The notes below the pieces were generated by a model. The model made no database searches. It saw only the letters and a program-made list of their open reading frames with translations, and was not told where the DNA came from. A stretch of 40,853 nucleotides of DNA, from the NCBI GenBank assembly GCA_964600285.1, contig CAZRIZ010000004.1, positions 1-40,853 on the forward strand. The letters run 5' to 3'. The stretch is from CAZRIZ01 sp964600285. Its GTDB lineage: Bacteria; Patescibacteriota; Saccharimonadia; Saccharimonadales; Saccharimonadaceae. Shown piece by piece: positions 33,010 to 39,006 of this stretch (its first letter is position 1; each line of letters starts with the position of its first letter). The position numbers and the translations under genes were made by a program.

Positions 33010-33392
33010 AAACTCGTGTCGCCTACGCTAGCCTAACGGGTAATACCGAACGATTTGTTGCGAAGATTGCTAAGCTTAGACCTGATTGGGAAATAACCAA
33101 AATTACAAGAGGTCTAGTGGTTAACGAGCCATATCATCTAATAATTTACACAATTGGTAATGGTGTTGTGCCCCGACCGGTGCAAGAGTTTTTAAGCAAA
33201 AATTCGAAACGCATGTTGTCGGTCTCGTCGGGAGGAAATATGAATTATGGTCCGAATTTTGCAATTGCCGCTACCTATATTAGCCAAAAATATAACGTTC
33301 CATCACTTCTGCGTTTTGAACAGGCCGGTCAGGATAGTGATGTTGATTTTATTATTAAACGAATTGAAGAGGTAAACGAAAATGTCAGTTAA
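33006..33392 (+). CDS. nrdI: NrdI, flavodoxin-like activator of class Ib ribonucleotide reductase
   Basis: The 128-aa flavoprotein has the FMN phosphate loop 'YASLTGNTERFV' near residues 7-18, 'IYTIGNG' and the glycine-rich 'SSGGNMNYGPNFAIAA' near 75-90, the usual NrdI signature. NrdI supplies superoxide to assemble the dimanganese-tyrosyl radical of NrdF. Overlaps: 4 nt with the redoxin gene and 11 nt with nrdE. Confidence 0.94.
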   Translation: MKTRVAYASLTGNTERFVAKIAKLRPDWEITKITRGLVVNEPYHLIIYTIGNGVVPRPVQEFLSKNSKRMLSVSSGGNMNYGPNFAIAATYISQKYNVPSLLRFEQAGQDSDVDFIIKRIEEVNENVS

Positions 33393-35475
33393 AAAATGGA
33401 TTCTACTAAATAATCAGGTCATGTCGAAGGATGACAAGGGTAATTATGATCTGGAAAAAGACGTTGAAGCGGTTCACAGCTATTTTGTTGATTATGTAAA
33501 CAAGCACACCGTCTTCTTTCACGACTTAAAAGAAAAGATGGACTACTTGATTGACAATAACTACTACATTGATTTTTACAAAATGTATAAATTTAGTGAG
33601 ATCGAACAAGTTTATAGCCTTACTTATAGTAAAAAGTTTCGATTTCCGTCATTCATGAGTGCGTTTAAGTTCTATCAAAATTACGCCATGCGTGATGATG
33701 CGGATAAGCTATTTTTGGAACGCTACGAAGACAGGATTTCAGCAGTGGCGCTATATCTAGGTAATGGCAATGTCAAAAAAGCTCTAGAATATGCCAAGTT
33801 GATGATTAATCAAGAGTATCAGCCAGCCACCCCAACCTTTCTCAACGCTGGTAAGTTGCGTGCTGGTCAATTAGTGTCGTGTTATCTAGACGAAGTGGGA
33901 GATAACTTAACGGGCATTGGTTATGCTATCGATGAGGGTATGAAGTTGTCGTCAATCGGTGGTGGTGTGGCTTACAACTTCTCTAAGTTACGTGCACGAG
34001 GAGAAGCTATCAAGGGTATTGATGGTCGAGCTAGTGGTGTTATGCCGGTTATGAAAATCATGGAGGATGTTTTCTCTTACGCTAACCAATTAGGCCAACG
34101 ACCCGGTGCTGGTGCGGTTTATCTTAATATTTTCCATTGGGATATTGAGGAATTTCTTGATACTAAGAAGGTTAATGTTGATGAAAAAATTCGCATCAAA
34201 TCTCTCTCCATCGGCGTCATTGTCCCGGGTAAATTTATGGAACTTGTCTCGAACGATCAGGATTTCTACGTATTTGCTCCGCTGACCGTGAGACAAGCTT
34301 TTGGTATCGATCTAGACGAGATGGACATGAGTGAGATGTATAGCAAGCTGATTGAACACCCAGATGTGCGTAAGCGAAAGATTGATGCCCGTCAGTTACT
34401 AGTAAAGATAGCTCAGGTTCAAAAGGAGAGCGGCTATCCTTACATGTTTTTCAAAGATAACGCTAATGCGGAACATGCACTGCGTGAAATTGGTTCAGTT
34501 AAGTTCTCTAATCTTTGCACGGAGATTATGCAGGTTTCTGAGGTTTCAGACATAGGGCACTATTATGAGAAAGACGTTATTCGACGAGGAATCTCCTGTA
34601 ACTTAGGGTCTCTAAATATAGTTAATGTAATGGACAATCGTCGCATTAAACAGGCTGTTAAGGGTGCGATGGATGCTCTAACTCAGGTATCTGATATGTC
34701 GAATATCGACATCGTGCCATCAATCAAAAAAGCCAATGAGGAACTACACAGTGTCGGCTTGGGTGCAATGAACTTGCATGGCTACTTAGTCAAGAACCAA
34801 ATCGCTTACGAGAGTTTAGAGGCATTAGACTTTAGTAATGTCTTTTTTATGATGATGAACTTTTACTCTTTGGAGCGATCAATGGAAATCGCCAAAGAGC
34901 GTGGGGAGACTTTCAAGGATTTTGATAAGTCAGAGTATGCTAGCGGAGTTTATTTTGCTAAGTATCTCGAGAAAGATTTCTTGCCTAAGACTGATAAGGT
35001 TAAAAAGCTATTTGAGGGTATAGCTATTCCCAATAAAGAAGACTGGCAGGCTTTGGCAGAAAAAGTAAAGAAACACGGCCTCTATAATGCCTATCGTTTG
35101 GCGATTGCGCCAACTCAATCAGTTTCGTATATTCAGAGTGCGACATCGTCAATTATGCCGATTGTGGATCCAATAGAAGTGCGCGAATATGGTGACAGCA
35201 CAACTTATTATCCGATGCCATTTATGACTAACGATAATATTTTCTATTACAAGTCAGCCTATGATATGGACCAAAAAAAGGTAATGAAACTAGTCTCGGT
35301 CGTGCAGCGTCACGTGGATCAAGGCATCTCTCTAATTTTGCACACAAATTCTGATGATACAACACGCGATATTGCCAAATACTATATCTACGCTCACAAA
35401 ATCGGACTAAAATCGCTCTATTACACTAGAACACGAAAAACCACTCTAGAAGATTGCATTAGTTGCGCCGTCTAG
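33382..35475 (+). CDS. nrdE: NrdE, class Ib ribonucleotide reductase large subunit
   Basis: It reduces ribonucleoside diphosphates to deoxy forms. The 697-aa protein has the redox cysteines in 'GQLVSCYL' (~167) and 'SCNLGSLN' (Cys406), the radical site 'NLCTEI' (Asn377, Cys379, Glu381), the radical-transfer pair in 'LYYTRTRK' and a C-terminal 'CISCAV' pair that exchanges electrons with the redoxin. There is no N-terminal ATP-cone: after a ~20-residue tail the protein starts with the usual NrdE helical domain. This is normal for class Ib. A free ATP-cone protein is encoded at 3041-3316. Confidence 0.97.
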   Translation: MSVKKWILLNNQVMSKDDKGNYDLEKDVEAVHSYFVDYVNKHTVFFHDLKEKMDYLIDNNYYIDFYKMYKFSEIEQVYSLTYSKKFRFPSFMSAFKFYQNYAMRDDADKLFLERYEDRISAVALYLGNGNVKKALEYAKLMINQEYQPATPTFLNAGKLRAGQLVSCYLDEVGDNLTGIGYAIDEGMKLSSIGGGVAYNFSKLRARGEAIKGIDGRASGVMPVMKIMEDVFSYANQLGQRPGAGAVYLNIFHWDIEEFLDTKKVNVDEKIRIKSLSIGVIVPGKFMELVSNDQDFYVFAPLTVRQAFGIDLDEMDMSEMYSKLIEHPDVRKRKIDARQLLVKIAQVQKESGYPYMFFKDNANAEHALREIGSVKFSNLCTEIMQVSEVSDIGHYYEKDVIRRGISCNLGSLNIVNVMDNRRIKQAVKGAMDALTQVSDMSNIDIVPSIKKANEELHSVGLGAMNLHGYLVKNQIAYESLEALDFSNVFFMMMNFYSLERSMEIAKERGETFKDFDKSEYASGVYFAKYLEKDFLPKTDKVKKLFEGIAIPNKEDWQALAEKVKKHGLYNAYRLAIAPTQSVSYIQSATSSIMPIVDPIEVREYGDSTTYYPMPFMTNDNIFYYKSAYDMDQKKVMKLVSVVQRHVDQGISLILHTNSDDTTRDIAKYYIYAHKIGLKSLYYTRTRKTTLEDCISCAV

Positions 35476-35510
35476 AACATTTTATAAGTATATGAGAAGG
35501 GGAGAGATAT

Positions 35511-36533
35511 ATGACCAAACAGAAGGCTGGTAAAAAACCGAACAAAATATTCGAGGCGGTTAACTGGAATACGCCCGAGAATGACTATGTTCAGGTGTTC
35601 TGGGAACAGAACTTAAAACAGTTCTGGGTTGATACGGAATACATACCGTCAAAAGATATTGACTCTTATAGGAGGTTAAGTCCAGAGATGCGTATGGCCT
35701 ATAAGCAAGTCCTAGGCGGATTGACTTTACTCGACACGCAACAATCCCATACAGGTATGCCAAAGCTGATTGATCACATAGATGGGTTACAGAATAAATC
35801 AGTTCTATCGTATGTGTGTATGATGGAGTCAATTCACGCTAAATCCTATTCTACAATTTTCACGACTGTTGCTACGACTGAAGAGATTGATGAAATCTTT
35901 GAATGGGTGAAAGAAAATCCCTATTTGCAATATAAAGCTCAAGTTGTAGATGAGCGTTACCGTAGGCTAGATGAAGACAATGTATCTGATTATGATGTTT
36001 ATTTCGGCATGGTAACATCTATTTTTCTGGAAAGCTTTCTATTTTATAGCGGCTTTTTCTTGCCATTGTGGCTGGCTGGTCAAGGTGAGATGGTGGCTAG
36101 TGCTGACATTATTAAAAAGATTGTGGCAGACGAATCCGTTCATGGCGCGTTTATTGGTCTATTGGCCCAAGAAAAATATCGTAAATTAACTCCGACCCAG
36201 CAAAAGAAGGCTGATAAAGAGCTAGACGAGATGTTAGAAGATTTGATGGCAAATGATGTCAAATATACTGAACAGATTTATGCCGAAATTGGTTTAGTTC
36301 ATGAAGTGAAGGAATATTTGAAGTATAACGCTAATCGTGCTTTGGCTAATTTAGGTCGTGAGCCAAAATATAAAATTGGTGAGATAAACCAAATAGTATT
36401 AAATGGGCTTAATGTTGAGACAACTCAGCACGATTTCTTTTCTAAGAAATCTACTAACTACGAAAAAGCACTTAAGGTCGAACAACTTAAGGATGATGAT
36501 TTTGCAGTTGAAGATGATGAAATCGAAATCTAG
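35511..36533 (+). CDS. nrdF: NrdF, class Ib ribonucleotide reductase radical subunit
   Basis: The 340-aa ferritin-like protein has all six metal ligands (Asp75, Glu106, His109, Glu174, Glu208, His211) and the radical Tyr113 in 'ESIHAKSYS'. The C-terminal tail is acidic ('DDDFAVEDDEIEI') and longer than usual. It would hold a Mn or Fe dinuclear centre; the presence of NrdI favours manganese. GAAGGGGAG (35496-35504) precedes the ATG. It ends the nrd operon; ackA follows with its own promoter. Confidence 0.97.
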   Translation: MTKQKAGKKPNKIFEAVNWNTPENDYVQVFWEQNLKQFWVDTEYIPSKDIDSYRRLSPEMRMAYKQVLGGLTLLDTQQSHTGMPKLIDHIDGLQNKSVLSYVCMMESIHAKSYSTIFTTVATTEEIDEIFEWVKENPYLQYKAQVVDERYRRLDEDNVSDYDVYFGMVTSIFLESFLFYSGFFLPLWLAGQGEMVASADIIKKIVADESVHGAFIGLLAQEKYRKLTPTQQKKADKELDEMLEDLMANDVKYTEQIYAEIGLVHEVKEYLKYNANRALANLGREPKYKIGEINQIVLNGLNVETTQHDFFSKKSTNYEKALKVEQLKDDDFAVEDDEIEI

Positions 36534-36545
36534 ACTACTTATCGG

Positions 36546-36571
36546 TGTATAATTAGGGCAGTAAAAACTGC
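36546..36571 (+). promoter_or_regulatory. -10 box and small 5' hairpin upstream of ackA
   Basis: TATAAT (36548-36553) preceded by TG; start of transcription near 36560. A perfect 5-bp hairpin GCAGT-AAAA-ACTGC (36558-36571) would form at the very 5' end of the message and may stabilise it. Confidence 0.5.
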
Positions 36572-36604
36572 GATCTTTTGATTGCGCAAAAGAAGGAGAC
36601 TGCT

Positions 36605-37783
36605 TTGAGTAAATTGATTTTAGTGACTAACCCCGGGTCGTCTAGCCGTAAATATGCTTTATACGAAGGTGATGATTGTTTGGCAACCCTACACTTTGAG
36701 TATGAAGATGGTAGGGTAGTTTGCACAGCAAAGTTTGGGGAGCATAAAACTAAACTCAAACCAGAAATAAGTGACATCAAAGAGTCGGCTGGTCAGTGCG
36801 AGGCTGTTTTGCGCGAAATTGGTGCGCTAACAGGCGATCAAAAAATTGATGCCGTAGCGGCTCGACTGGTTGTAGCAAGTTCGTACTTTGATCGCGATTA
36901 CGTTGTTGACGAAGGTGTTTTGGCTGAAGCCGAAAAAGCTAAAGATCGTTCCCCACTCCATACATCAACTAACCTGAGTGAAATTCAGTTTTTTAAAGAC
37001 AAATTTCCAAGCCTACCAGTCATGGCTATCTCTGACAGCGCCTTTCACTGCACGAAGCCGAAAGAAGCTTTTCGCTACGCACTCGATATCGATTTACAAG
37101 ATAAAATTGGCCTTGGTCGCTACGGGTTTCACGGCATCTCAATGAATTCTATCGTAGAAATTATGCGCAAGAATTCAATTTTGCCAGAAAAAGTTATAGT
37201 TTGTCACTTAGGTAGCGGAGCTAGCGTTTCGGCTATCAAAAACGGTGAGAGTGCCGATAACTCCATGGGCTATTCGCCATTAGAGGGTTTAATGATGGCG
37301 ACCCGTTCGGGTAATATTGATGTTTCAGCCGCCTTAGCAATTAAACGAGAGCTTGGGCTGGATGATTCTGGCTTAGAGCAGTATCTGAATAAGCAAGCTG
37401 GTTTGTTTGGTATGTCGGGCAAGAGTGATGACATGCGTTTAATTCTGGCAGACGAAGAATCGGGCGATGAGCGAGCAGCTGAAACCATGAACACTTATCT
37501 CTATCGCTTGCGTAAGGTTATTGGAGAAATGGCCGCGGTCTTAAATGGAGTTGACGCTATTGTCTTTACCGCTACTGTTGGTGAGCGTTCGTTTGAGGTT
37601 CGTAAGCGTTTGTGCGATGAGCTAACTTATCTAGGATTTGAACTTGATGACGAAAAAAATACCTCGGCTAACGAAGCCCCAGTCTGGGCAAACTTAGCTA
37701 AAGCTTCATCAAAGCCAATCTATATGATACGCACCGACGAATCGCGTGAAATGGCTCGCCGAGCTTTGAGTTTGTTAGATTAG
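36605..37783 (+). CDS. ackA: Acetate kinase (divergent)
   Basis: It converts acetyl phosphate and ADP to acetate and ATP, completing the phosphoketolase route. The 392-aa protein has the N-terminal 'LVTNPGSSSRKY', the catalytic Arg in 'AARLVV', 'SPLH', 'ISDSAFH', 'GRYGFHGIS', 'LGSGASVSAI', 'SMGYSPLEGLMMATRSGNID' and the C-terminal 'RTDESREMARRAL'. Several normally invariant motifs differ: RVVHGG reads 'RLVVASS', TGGIGENS reads 'TATVGERS'. The residues of the acetate pocket (Val, Leu before His, Phe before His, Pro of PLEG) seem kept. The TTG start at 36605 is chosen because AAGGAG lies at 36593-36598 and homology begins at 'KLILVTNPGS'. Confidence 0.9.
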   Translation: MSKLILVTNPGSSSRKYALYEGDDCLATLHFEYEDGRVVCTAKFGEHKTKLKPEISDIKESAGQCEAVLREIGALTGDQKIDAVAARLVVASSYFDRDYVVDEGVLAEAEKAKDRSPLHTSTNLSEIQFFKDKFPSLPVMAISDSAFHCTKPKEAFRYALDIDLQDKIGLGRYGFHGISMNSIVEIMRKNSILPEKVIVCHLGSGASVSAIKNGESADNSMGYSPLEGLMMATRSGNIDVSAALAIKRELGLDDSGLEQYLNKQAGLFGMSGKSDDMRLILADEESGDERAAETMNTYLYRLRKVIGEMAAVLNGVDAIVFTATVGERSFEVRKRLCDELTYLGFELDDEKNTSANEAPVWANLAKASSKPIYMIRTDESREMARRALSLLD

Positions 37784-37841
37784 CGTAATTTTTAAGTCTT
37801 AAGTCTTGCCCTCTCGCATCGCGTAGTAGGCGGAGGTTTCA

Positions 37842-37849
37842 TGTACAAT
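37842..37849 (+). promoter_or_regulatory. -10 box placed for a leaderless transcript (HxxEH gene)
   Basis: TG directly followed by TACAAT (37844-37849), ending 8 nt before the ATG at 37857. An upstream ATG at 37848 overlaps the box and is rejected. Confidence 0.55.
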
Positions 37850-37856
37850 GATTCTT

Positions 37857-38777
37857 ATGAAACTTTTTCTGACTAAAGTGTCTCACGATAAACAGCTTGG
37901 GCATTTGTACGAGCATATATTTTTAAATGTTTTGAGTGATTTGTTACGCCTAAGGGGTTATTTAAGCTACTTAGATTATCACCTTGAGGGTGAAGTTTTT
38001 GCTAGTGGAGTGGTCGTAGTCAAGATTGAGACTTATAGCCCAATTTTAAACTCTGAGATTGGAGATCTTGTTCAAGACTTAAAGATTGATTTTACCGCTG
38101 ACGTGATCGCCGGCGCGGCGTTACAGATTTTGGCTGAAAAAATGGCTGGTTCGGATGGATTTGACGAAAACATTAATCAAGAGTTGAGGAAGATACATGA
38201 CCAACCTTGGCAAGATTTAAATCAGGTTGAGGTTTTAAAGAATCAAATATTAAGTTATGACAACTATTTAGGCTTGTTTGATGCAAGTGAGTCTGATTTT
38301 TTCAAAACTAAGTTGGAGTTTCGTATTAAAGTTGACGATGGATCAAACTTGGCACCACTTGCTGTTTTTATATCAAAGATACTCATAAGTTCAGCTACTG
38401 AAATTATCGAAAATGATTTCTGGTCCTATTTAGAAAAAGTCGACACTAAATTGGGGCAAGGCGAAGTTATAGCAAGCGCCATTTTTTGGACAAGCAAAAA
38501 GCAACCACTGGAAATTGATGAAAGAGTCGGTGCTGTAAAGTCGATGCTAGGCCAAATGTCTTCTGATGAGGTTGTGAATCGAATTAAATATTCCTTAGGC
38601 AATGTTCAGTATTCAAATGGTGGCGTTCCAGCGGTCGGTGTGGTTGAGCTAGGTCGGCTCGCTGGGGTTATTGTCGGCTCACTTGGTTGGAAAAATCTGG
38701 CGACTGTGGACAATATTAGATTCATGCTCTCTGGTATAGAAGTCCAGTTATCATGTAATAATACTGAACTAAACTAA
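37857..38777 (+). CDS. Unknown protein with a LuxS/M16-like HxxEH zinc motif
   Basis: The 306-aa protein has no signal peptide or membrane helix. Near the N-terminus it has 'LGHLYEHIFLN', which matches the inverted zinc motif HxxEH (His16, Glu19, His20) of the LuxS/M16 metallohydrolase superfamily. A glutamate in the right place for the third ligand (Glu94, in 'LQILAEKM') lies 74 residues later, close to the spacing seen in M16 peptidases. The first ~110 residues also alternate strands and helices in the M16 manner. The length suggests a half-size or single-repeat enzyme. A peptidase role is inferred only; the superfamily assignment rests on motif and spacing. Confidence 0.6.
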   Translation: MKLFLTKVSHDKQLGHLYEHIFLNVLSDLLRLRGYLSYLDYHLEGEVFASGVVVVKIETYSPILNSEIGDLVQDLKIDFTADVIAGAALQILAEKMAGSDGFDENINQELRKIHDQPWQDLNQVEVLKNQILSYDNYLGLFDASESDFFKTKLEFRIKVDDGSNLAPLAVFISKILISSATEIIENDFWSYLEKVDTKLGQGEVIASAIFWTSKKQPLEIDERVGAVKSMLGQMSSDEVVNRIKYSLGNVQYSNGGVPAVGVVELGRLAGVIVGSLGWKNLATVDNIRFMLSGIEVQLSCNNTELN

Positions 38778-38869
38778 ATTGAAAATTTATATGTAAATGA
38801 CTTTTTGCTTTGTCTGTGTTTTTTGAAGAAAACTTAATTAAAGTGCTTATGCTATAACATAAAATAGAC

Positions 38870-38898
38870 TTACAGAAAAAGATATTGCAAAATATAAT
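38870..38898 (+). promoter_or_regulatory. Promoter of the vWA adhesin gene
   Basis: TTACAG (38870-38875) and TATAAT (38893-38898) with a 17-bp spacer; start of transcription near 38905, giving a leader of about 100 nt. Confidence 0.5.
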
Positions 38899-38950
38899 AA
38901 CTGTGCTATATTTATGGCAATAGAAGTTTAATAACTGGGTAAAAGGGTGG

Positions 38951-38970
38951 TAGATTATAGCGATAATCTA
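38951..38970 (+). promoter_or_regulatory. Perfect 8-bp inverted repeat in the adhesin leader
   Basis: TAGATTAT (38951-38958) and ATAATCTA (38963-38970) are exact complements around the 4-nt AGCG. It lies about 36 nt before the start codon and just upstream of the ribosome site. It may act as an RNA hairpin in the leader or as a DNA operator; no U-run follows, so it is not a terminator. Confidence 0.55.
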
Positions 38971-39006
38971 ATTTCAGCTTGGTTTGGGGAGAATAGGTAC
39001 TATCCG

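Larger units (their letters stand above)
38778..39006. other. AT-rich non-coding leader region of the vWA adhesin gene
   Basis: 229 nt with no gene. It holds one likely promoter (38870-38898), two further -10-like sequences (TATAAC near 38852, TGC-TATATT at 38904-38912), the perfect hairpin at 38951-38970 and a GGGGAGA ribosome site at 38986-38992 that is somewhat far (14 nt) from the ATG. Confidence 0.6.
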
